A DNA stretch of 64,000 nucleotides from Kineothrix sp. IPX-CK. Its GTDB lineage: Bacteria; Bacillota; Clostridia; Lachnospirales; Lachnospiraceae. Made by a program: the position numbers and the translations under genes. Below are positions 32,969 through 43,143 of the stretch, in pieces. The stretch lies in NCBI RefSeq assembly GCF_039134705.1, contig NZ_CP146256.1, positions 2,418,001 through 2,482,000 on the forward strand. The letters run 5' to 3'. Under the pieces are notes generated by a model, which saw nothing but the letters and a program-made list of their open reading frames with translations, was not told where the DNA came from and searched no databases. The first letter of the stretch is position 1; each line of letters opens with the position of its first letter.

Positions 32969-33715
32969 TTAACTGTTATAATTCCTTTCGCCAAATATGC
33001 CTGTCCCAACTCGAACATAAGTCGCGCCCTCTTCAATCGCGACTTCGTAATCTCCAGTCATCCCCATCGACAAAACATTCATATTAACATTATCATTGTT
33101 TTTTTTCATTATGTCAACAGATAATTGGCGTAAGCTTACAAAGTATTGTCTGTTTTCTTCCGAATTTTCAACATATGGCGCTATCATCATCAAGCCTTCG
33201 ACTTCTATCGACGGCAGCCTGGAAATATTTTCAAGAAGCCCAGCAGTCTCATCAATGCTCACCCCGAACTTGGTATCCTCCTGCGCAGCATTTACCTCTA
33301 TAAGAATATGAGCGGTAACATTCTTCTTCACCGCTTCCTTACTTATTTCTTCCGCCAGCCTCAAAGAATCCACCCCATGAATAAGATAAGCCTTATCAAC
33401 AATATACTTCACCTTATTCCGCTGAAGATGCCCAATCATATGCCATCTGATATCCTTCGGCATCTGCTCATACTTGTCCACCAGTTCCTGCACCTTATTC
33501 TCCCCAAAGTCCCTGCATCCACACTCATACGCCGCTTTCAGTGCCTCCACCGGCATCGTCTTGCTGACCGCTATAAGCATCACTTCCTCGATATTCCGAT
33601 CAGAACGCTTGCAGGCACTAAGAATATTGTTCTCTACCACCTTTATATTATCGGCAATATAACCATAACCGATGCCACTCTTCTCAGTACACACCTTATC
33701 TTTATCCTCACCCAT
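32969..33715 (-). CDS. YggS/YlmE-family PLP-binding protein
   Basis: 248 residues from ATG 33715, six bases after AAAGGAG; a reading to 33796 has no such site. TIM-barrel PLP protein with the cofactor Lys in LIAVSKTMPVEAL, and signature segments FGENKVQELVDKYE, WHMIGHLQRNKVKYI and LSMGMTGDYEVAIEEG. No known enzymatic activity; it acts in PLP homeostasis. The yggS-sepF (ylmE-ylmF) pairing is conserved in Firmicutes. Confidence 0.93.
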   Translation of the reverse strand: MGEDKDKVCTEKSGIGYGYIADNIKVVENNILSACKRSDRNIEEVMLIAVSKTMPVEALKAAYECGCRDFGENKVQELVDKYEQMPKDIRWHMIGHLQRNKVKYIVDKAYLIHGVDSLRLAEEISKEAVKKNVTAHILIEVNAAQEDTKFGVSIDETAGLLENISRLPSIEVEGLMMIAPYVENSEENRQYFVSLRQLSVDIMKKNNDNVNMNVLSMGMTGDYEVAIEEGATYVRVGTGIFGERNYNS

Positions 33716-33799
33716 ACCTATCTCCTTTCCTACACCACCATAATTTAAAGCTAAAGAATCCTCCCACCTATCAGCGCAGTTGTTTTCTACAGGCACCCA

Positions 33800-35197
33800 T
33801 TATTCATATATCAATTCATCCTCACTCACCGTCGCCGCATCCAAGACGATATAGTCGTACACATTCAGTCCATATGCCGTATTGGACTGCACAACGGAAT
33901 ATTCATCATTGCTGTATAAAATATTGACCTGCTTGAAATCAGCATATCCCTTATTGATGTTATATACCCCAATCAGGCTTCCTCTCTTGCTCACCGCATA
34001 TTTCTCCGTACCTTCAGGAATTATAAGATAATCCCCTATTCGAAGGGTGGAATCATCCACATAATATTCCTCATCCTCTTCATTGTAAATCGTAGTCTCC
34101 ACAAACTCCGTCGTAGCTGTTCCGTCCTCCGTGTAAGCTTCTCTCAACACTCCATAGGAACTACTGTTTCCGCCTTTTGTAACGAAGCTCTTGGGTACAA
34201 TGAAAAATTCCTTTTCCACTATAGCGGAATTGGGAACCTTTAATCCCGATTCGTCTTCCAGAATGAGCTCAATATCTACAAAACGATCCGTACAGAACGT
34301 GATCATAGAATTGGTGAAGGCGAGCTTGACAAAAATATCGCCGTCTTCATTTGTATAAGAGTCCACCTTGCCCCAGGACGTTTCCTGGTTTTTTAAGAAT
34401 TTTACCTTTACGTATTCCGCTTCGAGAAGCTCCGCTTCTCTGTCCTTATCGACCTGGATAACTAGCGACCAGTCTTCGCTTGTGGATAATTTATAAACAG
34501 GGTCACCCGCCGCAATCAATTCATTGCCTATTAACTGTTTTTTTTCGTAGTTCTCTTGTGAATACAACGCCTCGGTCATCTGCTCTAAGGTCAGCGCCTC
34601 ATACCCATCCGTGGAATAGACGACAATACCTGCCGCAGGCGAAATACACTGCTTTACCAGCCCCTCCAGCCCTGAAGTCTGAATGGCATCTATGCTCTCC
34701 AAGATATTATAATTGGCCAGCTTCAGGACAGTCCCCTGCATACTGTATTTAAAGTCATAAGCCGCTGCAAAACTTTTCGGATCGAAGGTGCTGGAAAATC
34801 CTACGATTTCCGTCTTCAATTCTGACAAATCCGCCTTGGACAAAGAGTTTTCTCCCGAAGAGTTGGCGTTGATATAATCGGAGAGTTTGCCAGACTCATC
34901 CACGGCATAAACGAGGTCGCCCGCCGCCACTCTCGCTCCCTCTCTGGCAAAATAATTCACATATCCGGCATCGTCGGCCATCACCACCGTCTCGTCCCTG
35001 AGCGCCACCGCCTTGTATATATTATTGATAGATAGAGCACCCGCCTTGACCTCATAAGCAACGACATGCTTGGAGGTAAAATACATGAAGGTACAAATGA
35101 TGATATAAATGAAAATAACAGCAAAAATTATCATCCCTATATTAAGATTGAGCGGCTTTCTATATTTTGTTACCTTATTGGAATTCTGATTGTTCAA
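33800..35197 (-). CDS. HlyD-like single-pass membrane protein of the sepF cluster
   Basis: 465 residues from TTG 35197, seven bases after GGGAGG (no ATG fits). A basic N-terminus, one transmembrane helix at about 22-45 (GMIIFAVIFIYIIICTFMYF) and an extracellular barrel/lipoyl-like region (VVMADDAGYVNYFAREGARV, AAGDLVYAVDESGKLSDYI) give an HlyD/adaptor resemblance. No ABC or RND partner is adjacent. It lies 84 bases before yggS-sepF, so a wall or division role is more likely than export; this is inference. Confidence 0.8.
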   Translation of the reverse strand: MNNQNSNKVTKYRKPLNLNIGMIIFAVIFIYIIICTFMYFTSKHVVAYEVKAGALSINNIYKAVALRDETVVMADDAGYVNYFAREGARVAAGDLVYAVDESGKLSDYINANSSGENSLSKADLSELKTEIVGFSSTFDPKSFAAAYDFKYSMQGTVLKLANYNILESIDAIQTSGLEGLVKQCISPAAGIVVYSTDGYEALTLEQMTEALYSQENYEKKQLIGNELIAAGDPVYKLSTSEDWSLVIQVDKDREAELLEAEYVKVKFLKNQETSWGKVDSYTNEDGDIFVKLAFTNSMITFCTDRFVDIELILEDESGLKVPNSAIVEKEFFIVPKSFVTKGGNSSSYGVLREAYTEDGTATTEFVETTIYNEEDEEYYVDDSTLRIGDYLIIPEGTEKYAVSKRGSLIGVYNINKGYADFKQVNILYSNDEYSVVQSNTAYGLNVYDYIVLDAATVSEDELIYE

Positions 35198-35232
35198 TCC
35201 AAGACCTCCCAGGCTTTGCTTTGCAAAGGAAA

Positions 35233-35256
35233 GGCCCCGGCAAGGTATCCGAGGCC
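35233..35256 (-). terminator. Weak terminator after the small P-loop gene
   Basis: GGCCCCGG-CAAGGTAT-CCGAGGCC, an 8-bp GC-rich stem with one wobble; minus-strand tail TTTCCTTT. It lies between the P-loop gene and the HlyD-like start. Confidence 0.55.
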
Positions 35257-35311
35257 AATTAAAATCAGTAAAACGAATCCACAATACTTTCCTGATTTAA
35301 AACTACTATAA

Positions 35312-35731
35312 TTAAAGAGCTACAATAACCTTTGATTTCATAACTTCAGGCAATTCATGTTCATCTAATGAAATACTCAAAACGAAATCTACGCCAAACG
35401 ATTCTCCAATTTTTTCTAATTTTTCAATTGCAGGAAGGGTGTCCTTGCCTTCCAGACAAGCTATCTTCAGGAAGCTGTCGAAATACATCTGTTGTAGATC
35501 GTGATCCTGAGATATAATACCACAGATAAATCCAAGAAACTCATCGCTGTTAGTGATCATATAATCCATTACGTTAATTAAACGAATCTTGTTGTTCAAT
35601 TCATACATATGCTTTGTACTTTTGTCTAAATATGTAATATTTCCCGATGCTGTTTTCACCTCGGCATTTACCTTATCCAGTAAATGTTTTGTCTTACCTT
35701 TTCCCTTATTGCCTACTATTAATTGAACCAT
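35312..35731 (-). CDS. Small P-loop protein (sometimes labelled PilT-like)
   Basis: 139 residues with a Walker A-like GNKGKGKTKHLLDKV at 7-21 and then short beta/alpha segments ending in LSISLDEHELPEVMKSKVIV. No clear Walker B or secretion-ATPase motifs, and it is far smaller than PilT, so the PilT label would mislead. It sits upstream of the HlyD-like/yggS/sepF group. Probably a cytosolic nucleotide-binding protein of unknown role. Confidence 0.8.
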   Translation of the reverse strand: MVQLIVGNKGKGKTKHLLDKVNAEVKTASGNITYLDKSTKHMYELNNKIRLINVMDYMITNSDEFLGFICGIISQDHDLQQMYFDSFLKIACLEGKDTLPAIEKLEKIGESFGVDFVLSISLDEHELPEVMKSKVIVAL

Positions 35732-35821
35732 TGGTGAACCCTCCTATAGTAAATTCGGCCCATAAAAACTTATTAATAGGCCTATTTATATTATAGTTTA
35801 TATTATATTAAAAAACAACTG

Positions 35822-36808
35822 TTAATTCTTTATTTCGCTCAACAAATCAGTCATATCCTGGTAAAGAATATCCTTATCGTCTGCGCGCAGAATTACGGAA
35901 ATATATGGCTTACCCGTAGAATCCCTGGAGAGAATAATCAGACAGTGTCCTGCCGCATTAGTAGTCCCCGTCTTTCCGCCGATAACCGTTATCGCATCAG
36001 GAGCGTTCTTCTCCCCCTGAAGGTAAAGATTCGTTGTATTTACAGAAATCTCTTTATCGTTTCCGTTCTTGTCCTTGTACACGGTTGTATAGGACGGCAT
36101 GGAAATAATTTCATTGATCAGATTATATTCCAGGGCTGCATTAAAAATCAGATACATGTCATAAGCCGTCACGTAATGATTGTCCGCAGTAAGCCCGTGA
36201 GGATTCACAAAATTGCTGTTCGTGGCTCCTATCTCCTTCGCTTCCTGATTCATCAGTTCGCTAAAGCCCTCCACAGAACCACCCACGCCCTCCGCAATCA
36301 TTACCGCAGCATCGTTTGCGGAGTTGATGAGAAGCAGATGGAGCGCCTGCGTCAGTGTCATCTTGTCCCCTTCCTTTATTCCCACGGTCTGGGCGCCTGA
36401 TTCCGTAATCTTTACATTGGCGGAGGCAGCCAGAACTTCGTCGGGAGAGCCGTATTTCAACGCTACCAGAGCAGTCATGATTTTGGTCAGGCTGGCTGGC
36501 GCCAGCTTCTCGTATACGTTTTTCGCTAAAATGGTCTCATTGGTAGACAAGGAAAAAAGTGCTGCGGAGCTGACCTGACTAAGATCCAGGTCCTCTGCAA
36601 CAATATCTCCATCCACAACACATAAATCCGCCGCGAAAGGCGTAGCAGTATCCACAGCTTCTTCCGAAACGGAAATGCGGTAGCTGCTTACCGGATAGTC
36701 GGGCGAATACGCCATTTCATAAGGCGTGCTGCCGCAGCCGGTAAGAATGCTTCCTAATAAAACTGTACTTATACTCAAACAAAAAATTCTGTTATCTATA
36801 CATCTCAC
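35822..36808 (-). CDS. D-alanyl-D-alanine carboxypeptidase (S11), lipoprotein form
   Basis: 328 residues, GTG start overlapping the end of mgsA by 17 bases. Instead of the cleaved signal and C-terminal amphipathic anchor of DacA/DacF it has a lipobox (ILTGCGS, Cys near 25). The active-site set is complete: SLTK in [15 protein letters not shown] in [12 protein letters not shown], and KTG in [13 protein letters not shown]. It trims the terminal D-Ala of peptidoglycan stem peptides at the outer face of the membrane. Confidence 0.92.
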   Translation of the reverse strand: MRCIDNRIFCLSISTVLLGSILTGCGSTPYEMAYSPDYPVSSYRISVSEEAVDTATPFAADLCVVDGDIVAEDLDLSQVSSAALFSLSTNETILAKNVYEKLAPASLTKIMTALVALKYGSPDEVLAASANVKITESGAQTVGIKEGDKMTLTQALHLLLINSANDAAVMIAEGVGGSVEGFSELMNQEAKEIGATNSNFVNPHGLTADNHYVTAYDMYLIFNAALEYNLINEIISMPSYTTVYKDKNGNDKEISVNTTNLYLQGEKNAPDAITVIGGKTGTTNAAGHCLIILSRDSTGKPYISVILRADDKDILYQDMTDLLSEIKN

Positions 36809-37187
36809 GCCACTCTAAATCTCCTCTATCCAGCGATTTTATCAGTAGTTCTGCCGAAGCCAGATTAGTCGCCAACGGAATGTTGTAAACATCACATAAA
36901 CGTACTACATTATTAACGTCAGGCTCATGAGGCTTAGGAGTCAGCGGATCGCGGAGAAAAATAACGAGATCCATTTCATTGTGCTCAATTTGTGCACCTA
37001 TCTGCTGTTCACCCCCCAGATGACCTGCCAGAAATTTATGCACGTTCAGATTCGTAACCTCTTCAATCAGTCTCCCTGTCGTTCCCGTTGCAAAAAGTTC
37101 GTTCTTGCTTAAAATCCCTTTGTAAGCAATACAAAAATTCTGCATCAATTTCTTTTTTGCATCGTGTGCAATCAGTGCAATGTTCAT
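36792..37187 (-). CDS. mgsA: Methylglyoxal synthase
   Basis: 131 residues from ATG 37187 (GAGAGGG seven bases upstream). Matches MgsA across its length: [27 protein letters not shown], the catalytic Asp region [20 protein letters not shown] and [13 protein letters not shown]. It turns dihydroxyacetone phosphate into methylglyoxal, a phosphate-releasing bypass of glycolysis. It is embedded between rodA and the carboxypeptidase gene. Confidence 0.94.
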   Translation of the reverse strand: MNIALIAHDAKKKLMQNFCIAYKGILSKNELFATGTTGRLIEEVTNLNVHKFLAGHLGGEQQIGAQIEHNEMDLVIFLRDPLTPKPHEPDVNNVVRLCDVYNIPLATNLASAELLIKSLDRGDLEWREMYR

Positions 37188-37206
37188 AGTTATACCCTCT
37201 CTTATG

Positions 37207-38316
37207 TTAATATTTATTTTTACATTGTAAACCAACGTTTAAAACGAAACCGATCCCTATATACAAGCTGACTAAGGACGTCAGCCCGTAGCTTACAAAG
37301 GGAAGCGTGACTCCCGTATTCGGAAGCAGTCCCGTTGTTACGCCTATATTCAGGAAACCTTGGAAACCAATCAGTCCGGCCATTCCGGAAGCTATAATGG
37401 CACCGGCGACATCTTTCGACCTGCGCGCCACCAGAATACATTCCAAGGTGATGAGAATGATGAGTACGATTACAGTACAGGTACCTATGAAGCCAAATTC
37501 CTCTCCGATTACCGCAAAGATAAAGTCCGTCTGAGGCTCCGAAATGAAATTGCCGTTTTTAACAGAGCTGATAACGTTCGTGTTATATCCTTTTCCATGA
37601 AGCTGTCCGGAACCAATCGCCATAATGGAATTCAACTGCTGATAAGCCTCCGTCGTGGCATACTCCTCCGGATACAGCCACGCGAGGATACGCGTCTGCT
37701 GATAGTCTTGAATCAGATCCTGATCCGGCTGAAGGACGATGGTCATTACTATGATAAACGCAGGAACCGTAACTGCCAATATTCCGGCCACCAGCTTCCA
37801 ATGAACACCGCCTACAAACATAATAACACAAAATACTACAGCAAGCACTATCGTAGTTGATAAATTCGGCTGCTCGTAAATTAAAAACAACGGGGGAAGT
37901 ATGAGCAGGCAGCATATTGCAATGTTTTTGAAGGTGTTCAATTTTTCCCTATGTCTCATTATAAACTGTGCGTAAAACAGAATCAACAAAATTTTCGCAG
38001 TTTCCGACGGCTGAAACTGAATTCCGAACAGTTCCACCCATCGCTGGGCGCCGTTTACCAGCTCGCCCATCACGGCAACCAGCACGAGAAGGACGATATT
38101 GGCCAGATAACAGAGCCAGTACAGCTTAAGCAGCACAGAATAATCAAAAAGAGAAATTACGACCATGAGAAATAAACCGAGTATAAATCCGGCAATCTGC
38201 GTTTTCTGCACTGATTCTTTTGCACTGCCCACGGCTAAAATACCAATAACAGTGAGGGAAATCACCAAGATAATAAGCTTAAAGTCATAATCCCGTATTC
38301 TGTATTGTTTCAGCAT
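37207..38316 (-). CDS. rodA: SEDS-family peptidoglycan polymerase RodA
   Basis: 369 residues from ATG 38316 (GGAGGG seven bases upstream). About ten transmembrane helices; the SEDS motifs [20 protein letters not shown] and [20 protein letters not shown] and the end [16 protein letters not shown] are all present. With the PBP2 encoded nearby it makes side-wall peptidoglycan from lipid II. Confidence 0.94.
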   Translation of the reverse strand: MLKQYRIRDYDFKLIILVISLTVIGILAVGSAKESVQKTQIAGFILGLFLMVVISLFDYSVLLKLYWLCYLANIVLLVLVAVMGELVNGAQRWVELFGIQFQPSETAKILLILFYAQFIMRHREKLNTFKNIAICCLLILPPLFLIYEQPNLSTTIVLAVVFCVIMFVGGVHWKLVAGILAVTVPAFIIVMTIVLQPDQDLIQDYQQTRILAWLYPEEYATTEAYQQLNSIMAIGSGQLHGKGYNTNVISSVKNGNFISEPQTDFIFAVIGEEFGFIGTCTVIVLIILITLECILVARRSKDVAGAIIASGMAGLIGFQGFLNIGVTTGLLPNTGVTLPFVSYGLTSLVSLYIGIGFVLNVGLQCKNKY

Positions 38317-38363
38317 CTTTTTTCCCTCCAAGTTAAGCCGCTTTTTATTTTGAGGCCGCTTTT

Positions 38364-38627
38364 TTATTTATTCACGTCAATAATCGGAATGTTGGCATAT
38401 AAAGACGGAGTCTTCATGCGCCCCTTTGTTCCCGTTTTCGTGATTTGTATTTCCATGCTTTTTGCATCGATTTTCATGTATTTTGAAATGACCTTTGCGA
38501 TGTCCGTTTTTATCATGTCCATCATTTCCGGAGAGCAGTTTACCCGGTCGGATATCAATAATATTTTCAATCTATCCTTGGCTATTTCCCGGGAACTCTT
38601 CCTCTTAAAAAAATTTCCGAATCCCAT
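38364..38627 (-). CDS. minE: Cell division topological specificity factor MinE
   Basis: 87 residues from ATG 38627; the TTG one codon earlier is too near the GGAGG box. The N-terminal MinD-binding part and the beta-strand MinE fold (AKDRLKILLISDRVNCSPEM, then IQITKTGTKGRMKTPSLYAN) are recognisable. It releases MinD from the membrane and sets up the Min oscillation. It follows minD by twelve bases. Confidence 0.93.
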   Translation of the reverse strand: MGFGNFFKRKSSREIAKDRLKILLISDRVNCSPEMMDMIKTDIAKVISKYMKIDAKSMEIQITKTGTKGRMKTPSLYANIPIIDVNK

Positions 38628-38639
38628 CAAAACTCCTCC

Positions 38640-39431
38640 TTAATTTTTGTGAAATATACCAGTTACTCTTGTCCAGAAAGAAATCGTCTTCTCGAAATCG
38701 ATAAAAGGGATTTCTTTGCCGAGTACACGTTCGCATATGTTCTGATACGCGCGCCCTGCCATAGTATCATTTCCTACAAGAGGTTCTCCCTGATTGGTAG
38801 CTATCACTACATTTTCATCGTCCGGTACAATACCAATAAGAGGAATGGAAAGGATGTCCACAACGTCCGCTGCGCTCATCATATCTCCTCTCTTTACCAT
38901 ATCGTACCGTATTCTGTTGATAATTAAGTCGATTTGTTTGAATTCGTTGGCCTCCAAAAGACCGATAATTCTGTCGGCGTCCCTAATAGCCGAGACCTCC
39001 GGTGTGGTCACCACAAGTGCCCTGTCTGCGCCGGCTATGGCGTTTTGAAAGCCTTGTTCGATTCCGGCCGGACAATCCAGAATGATATAATCGAACTGCT
39101 CCTTCAGCTGATGAATCATTTTTATCATCTGCTGAGGAGTGACTGCAGTCTTATCCTTCGTCTGGGCGGAGGGCATAAGATACAGGCTCTGGTGACGCTT
39201 GTCCTTGATGAGCGCCTGCTTTACCCTGCACTTTCCTTCGATAACATCCACCAGATTATATACAATCCGGTTCTCCAGTCCCATGACGACATCAAGATTC
39301 CTGAGCCCGATATCCGTATCGATGAGGACCACTTTCTTTCCCATGGCTGCCAAACCCGTTCCTACGTTTGCAGAGGTGGTGGTCTTTCCTACCCCGCCTT
39401 TTCCTGATGTGACGACAATTACTTCACTCAT
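38640..39431 (-). CDS. minD: Septum site-determining ATPase MinD
   Basis: 263 residues from ATG 39431 (GGAGG upstream). Deviant Walker A SGKGGVGKTTTSAN, switch I/II regions LIDTDIGLRNLDVVMGLENR and YIILDCPAGIEQGFQNAIAG. The C-terminus ends in a short region (IDFEKTISFWTRVTGIFHKN) suited to the amphipathic membrane-targeting helix. It recruits MinC to the poles. Confidence 0.95.
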   Translation of the reverse strand: MSEVIVVTSGKGGVGKTTTSANVGTGLAAMGKKVVLIDTDIGLRNLDVVMGLENRIVYNLVDVIEGKCRVKQALIKDKRHQSLYLMPSAQTKDKTAVTPQQMIKMIHQLKEQFDYIILDCPAGIEQGFQNAIAGADRALVVTTPEVSAIRDADRIIGLLEANEFKQIDLIINRIRYDMVKRGDMMSAADVVDILSIPLIGIVPDDENVVIATNQGEPLVGNDTMAGRAYQNICERVLGKEIPFIDFEKTISFWTRVTGIFHKN

Positions 39432-39508
39432 ACCGATTCCTCCAAGATGAATAATTTCGTCCACTAAGCCTGTCCGGGCGGACAATAATCCTTACCTATT
39501 ACCCATTA

Positions 39509-40189
39509 TTATAGTGTAAGGTCGCTCAGTAATTCTTTTGTTATAGATTCCATCACTACTCTGTTGTTTTTCACGTAAGCAATTTTCGGCTGTACCTTCT
39601 GTTTAATAGGCCATTTTATCTGTTTATCGTTATTTTTATATTTGAAATCGCCGATTTTTAATTTCTCCGGCGACATTTCAAGCGCAACTACAAAATGTCC
39701 TTCATTTCCGCTTCCTCCGGCATAAGCCTTGCCGAAAAGTCCTCCCAGGATAACAATGTCCTTCGTGGAAATGATAGCGCTGCCGGGATAAACGTCTCCC
39801 AGCACGACGATACTCGATTCGGTCTCCAATATCTGACCGTTTCTCAAGGTCCCCCGGTAAAAATGGCCGTCGTTTTCCTGCTCGCTGTTTCGATATTCTA
39901 ATTGCTGCAAAGCCCTTAAATAATTCTGGTTAGTCTCCTCATCCTTTCCTACGAGGCAGACAATATGTAAATCCGAATTAGTAATTATAGTATCCAGTAC
40001 GTACCGCTCCTCCTCCTCCGATAAATGCCTTCCTTCCAATGAAATAGCCATTTTTGCATCTTTAAAAAAATGGTTGGACTCCTTGAACTTAAAGGCGATT
40101 TCATTCAAAAGCTCCTCAAAAGAAAGCATCGGATCCAGATAGACCGATATCCCGTTTTGAAAGCTCTTAATAATTACAGCATTTCTCAT
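39509..40189 (-). CDS. minC: Septum site-determining protein MinC
   Basis: 226 residues if started at ATG 40189; ATG 40201 is an alternative. N-terminal MinC_N-like domain (AVIIKSFQNGISVYLDPMLS) then the C-terminal right-handed beta helix (SSIVVLGDVYPGSAIISTKD and IVILGGLFGKAYAGGSGN). It blocks FtsZ assembly together with MinD. It begins the minC-minD-minE trio. Confidence 0.93.
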   Translation of the reverse strand: MRNAVIIKSFQNGISVYLDPMLSFEELLNEIAFKFKESNHFFKDAKMAISLEGRHLSEEEERYVLDTIITNSDLHIVCLVGKDEETNQNYLRALQQLEYRNSEQENDGHFYRGTLRNGQILETESSIVVLGDVYPGSAIISTKDIVILGGLFGKAYAGGSGNEGHFVVALEMSPEKLKIGDFKYKNNDKQIKWPIKQKVQPKIAYVKNNRVVMESITKELLSDLTL

Positions 40190-40248
40190 TATGATCTCCA
40201 TTCCGCTTCGACGCCGCAATTCCTGCGTCGAAACACATTCCTTTTTGA

Positions 40249-43143
40249 TTAATCCGTATTGATGCTGCCTCCGGTAAGAGCCTCGGCAGTACCAGTTATA
40301 TCTTCTTCGTCCACCAGATCATAGTAATACTGAATGACATCTTTTGCTATCTGCGCCGCATAATCCGACGTATATCCGTTGGCCACTCTCGTCGCAATAG
40401 CGATTTCGGGATTCTCATAAGGAGCATAGCATACGAACAAAGCATGGTTAGGACGGCTCTTGCTTTCCTGTGCGGTACCGGTTTTTCCGGCAACATTCAC
40501 ACCCAGGCCGCTGTAATAGCTCTTCGCCTCCACAACCGCGCGCATGCCGGAATGAATGCTGTCCCAATAGGATGCATCCATATCGATAGTATTGCGCACT
40601 TCGGCGGAATAATCCTCCAAAGTATTTTTATTGTGATCTGTCAATTTGTCCAATAATGTTAAATTATAACACGTTCCACTGTTTGCGACCGTTGTAACGT
40701 ATCGCGCAAGTCCGACAGTGGTGTAGTTATTCGTACCTTGTCCGATGGCGGAACGAACCGCGTCTTCGTCGGATACTTGTGGCTGGGATTCTTCTATTTC
40801 CACACCGGAGGTCTCTGTCAGCCCGTACAGATCCGCATATTGTGTCAGCTTTTGGAGGCCCAGATCGGGAAGGTATCTGTCACCCAAAGTTCCAAGCCTA
40901 TAGCCTACCTCATAGAAAAAGCTGTTGCAGGAATTCTTAATGCCCCCCGCTACGTTCAGCGAACCGTGGCTGCCTCTCGGCCATATCCAGCAGTGAGGCG
41001 GCGGATCGATTTTATCGAAGGTACCGGTACACACAATAGTGCTGGAAGTATTGATAACGCCCTCCATGAGCCCGGCAGTGGCCGTCACCATTTTAAAGGT
41101 GGAACCGGGGGCCGTCTTTTGGTAAGTGGCATAATTGATCATCGGTGTGGACAAGTCGTTTAGCAGAGAGGAGAAATAGTCCGCATCTACGCCGTTCGCC
41201 ATTCGGTTATTATCATATCCGGGATAGGAAACAAGGGCCAGCACCTCTCCGGTATTGACATCTGTCACCACCGACGAAGCGGAATGCGGATCAAGGGCCA
41301 GCTGAGCCGGAGTGATATCCAGATTTCCTATACGCTCCAGCATGAAATCATAAGGCGAAAGAAGGCCCGAATTAAACCGCTCCAGCTCCTCCTCCTCCAC
41401 TTCTACCAACTTCTGCTCCAGTAGAATGCTGCAAATCTGTCTTCCAGAAATATCGTTATTACGTATCATATACTTATATATCTTTTTATTAAATCCCGAA
41501 TTGTTATCGATATTTTCGAAAATATACTCTAACAGCTGAGCATATATTTCATCGGAATTGGAATACTGACTATCCAAGTCAAGCTTCGTTACATCCACCC
41601 AGTTCTTGGAAATCACATAATTAAGGTATTCGTTCAAGCTGATGACCTCATCCGTAGCCCATGCTTTATATGTGGGGTCAGACTTATCAATTTCAGATTC
41701 CATAATTACCGAGTTAGAATTCAGCATCGAGGTAATGAAACTTTCATAAACCTGATACTCCAAAGACAGATTGTTATACGTTGTCTTCGTCTCCGTAAGC
41801 TCCTGGCGCAAAGTATTCACCACCGCATCCTTCTTGACAAGGAAGCTTTCATATACAGCCTTCTCATTTTCTCCCGCTGTCTTGTTCGAGAAATTGTTCA
41901 TATCTATGACGTTATTGTTAAGCAATGCGAAATATACGTCGTCGATGGGGATGAGAATATCACTGCTGGAGGAATTTTCCCCCGGCTGGTATTCTTTGAT
42001 ATTGCGTATCTTCGTAAGAAGTATGCTGGCCAGCTTGGATTCCAGAATATCGTAAACCGTCTCTTGCAAATCTTTATCGATCGTAAGGAACAAATCGTTG
42101 CCCGCAATTGGTTCCACCCGATTGCTGGTCTCGATAACCTTTCCCATATTGTCCACCACCACGTCCTCAGAGCCCTTAGTTCCCTGAAGCTGTGCCTCCA
42201 TGGAATATTCGATACCGGACTTTCCTACGGTATCGTTCAGATCATACTTGCTGTTCTGCTCCTGCAGAGTATTAAGCTCCTCCTGCGACACCTTGCCCGT
42301 GTAACCGATGATCTGGGAAAAATAAACGCTGTCCACATACTTTCTCACCGTATCTTCGGCCACATCCACACCGTCCAGCTCGTCGGTGTTTTCCATGACC
42401 ACCGCTACCGTTTCCTCGCTTACGTTATATGCCACTGTTGTAGCGATATATTTCTGAAAGCTGTTTGTGCTTAGTGCATAGCGAATCGTCAGAATCTTTA
42501 ATATCTCTTCCTTAGTATATCCCATCCCTGATACAAAGGACTTGCTGTCATCGGGATCCGTATAGGTACCGATTCCGAAGCGTTCGGTCTTGCACAAATC
42601 GTTTACTACCTCTGCCGCAGTCTTGGTCGCATACTTGTAGCCTTTTTCCATCATCTCATCGATGGTGGTATAGCCGTAAACATCTGCCAGAAAGCGCATG
42701 AGCTGTCTGTCCTCCACCGCAAAAGCATAATTGCCGTCGTTGTCGAGAATAATATTGAAATCGTTGACTACACTATCTCCATTTTTCTCAATCATCTGAA
42801 TCAGCCGGTAAATCGTATCGTTTAAATTGGCATTTTTCGTTCTTCCCGACTCATAGACGTCTTCAATAGTCACGTTATAAGCCAGTTCATTATAAGCCAG
42901 GTAATTTCCTTCTCTGTCATAAATATTTCCCCGCGTACTGGCAAGGCTTTTTGTCTTCGTTGTCTTGAGTCTGAAATCGTTCAGATAGGTTTCTCCCTTT
43001 ACGATTTGAAGATCGAAGACTCGGTAAACCATTAACGCCCCCAGTGCGATGAATAGGGCGGATAGTATGAGTAAGCGTATATTTACAGCATTCAGTAAGT
43101 TTTCTTTTAGATGTTGAAAGCGGTTAAACAAATTTCTTCGCAC
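40249..43143 (-). CDS. mrdA: Penicillin-binding protein 2, class B, with large insertion
   Basis: 964 residues, against roughly 600-700 for usual PBP2. Helix at about 22-44, dimerisation domain to about 350, then the transpeptidase domain with the nucleophile Ser in APGSTFKMVTATAGL, SCN in GIKNSCNSFFYEVG, and KTG in VAGKTGTAQESKSRPNHALF. An Asn/Ser/Glu-rich insertion of about 240 residues (near 370-615) splits the start of the transpeptidase domain, just after FLTIDKDLQETVYDILE. GTG start, with a ribosome binding site that is too close, so the exact start is uncertain; it overlaps mreD by 20 bases. Partner of RodA. Confidence 0.92.
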   Translation of the reverse strand: MRRNLFNRFQHLKENLLNAVNIRLLILSALFIALGALMVYRVFDLQIVKGETYLNDFRLKTTKTKSLASTRGNIYDREGNYLAYNELAYNVTIEDVYESGRTKNANLNDTIYRLIQMIEKNGDSVVNDFNIILDNDGNYAFAVEDRQLMRFLADVYGYTTIDEMMEKGYKYATKTAAEVVNDLCKTERFGIGTYTDPDDSKSFVSGMGYTKEEILKILTIRYALSTNSFQKYIATTVAYNVSEETVAVVMENTDELDGVDVAEDTVRKYVDSVYFSQIIGYTGKVSQEELNTLQEQNSKYDLNDTVGKSGIEYSMEAQLQGTKGSEDVVVDNMGKVIETSNRVEPIAGNDLFLTIDKDLQETVYDILESKLASILLTKIRNIKEYQPGENSSSSDILIPIDDVYFALLNNNVIDMNNFSNKTAGENEKAVYESFLVKKDAVVNTLRQELTETKTTYNNLSLEYQVYESFITSMLNSNSVIMESEIDKSDPTYKAWATDEVISLNEYLNYVISKNWVDVTKLDLDSQYSNSDEIYAQLLEYIFENIDNNSGFNKKIYKYMIRNNDISGRQICSILLEQKLVEVEEEELERFNSGLLSPYDFMLERIGNLDITPAQLALDPHSASSVVTDVNTGEVLALVSYPGYDNNRMANGVDADYFSSLLNDLSTPMINYATYQKTAPGSTFKMVTATAGLMEGVINTSSTIVCTGTFDKIDPPPHCWIWPRGSHGSLNVAGGIKNSCNSFFYEVGYRLGTLGDRYLPDLGLQKLTQYADLYGLTETSGVEIEESQPQVSDEDAVRSAIGQGTNNYTTVGLARYVTTVANSGTCYNLTLLDKLTDHNKNTLEDYSAEVRNTIDMDASYWDSIHSGMRAVVEAKSYYSGLGVNVAGKTGTAQESKSRPNHALFVCYAPYENPEIAIATRVANGYTSDYAAQIAKDVIQYYYDLVDEEDITGTAEALTGGSINTD

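Noticed and set aside
33146..33748. 200-codon plus-strand open frame
   Set aside because: Antisense to yggS; no ribosome binding site and no recognisable protein features.
35312..35731. Twitching motility ATPase PilT
   Set aside because: Only a Walker A-like segment is shared; the protein is 139 residues and lacks Walker B, Asp-box and His-box motifs of PilT.
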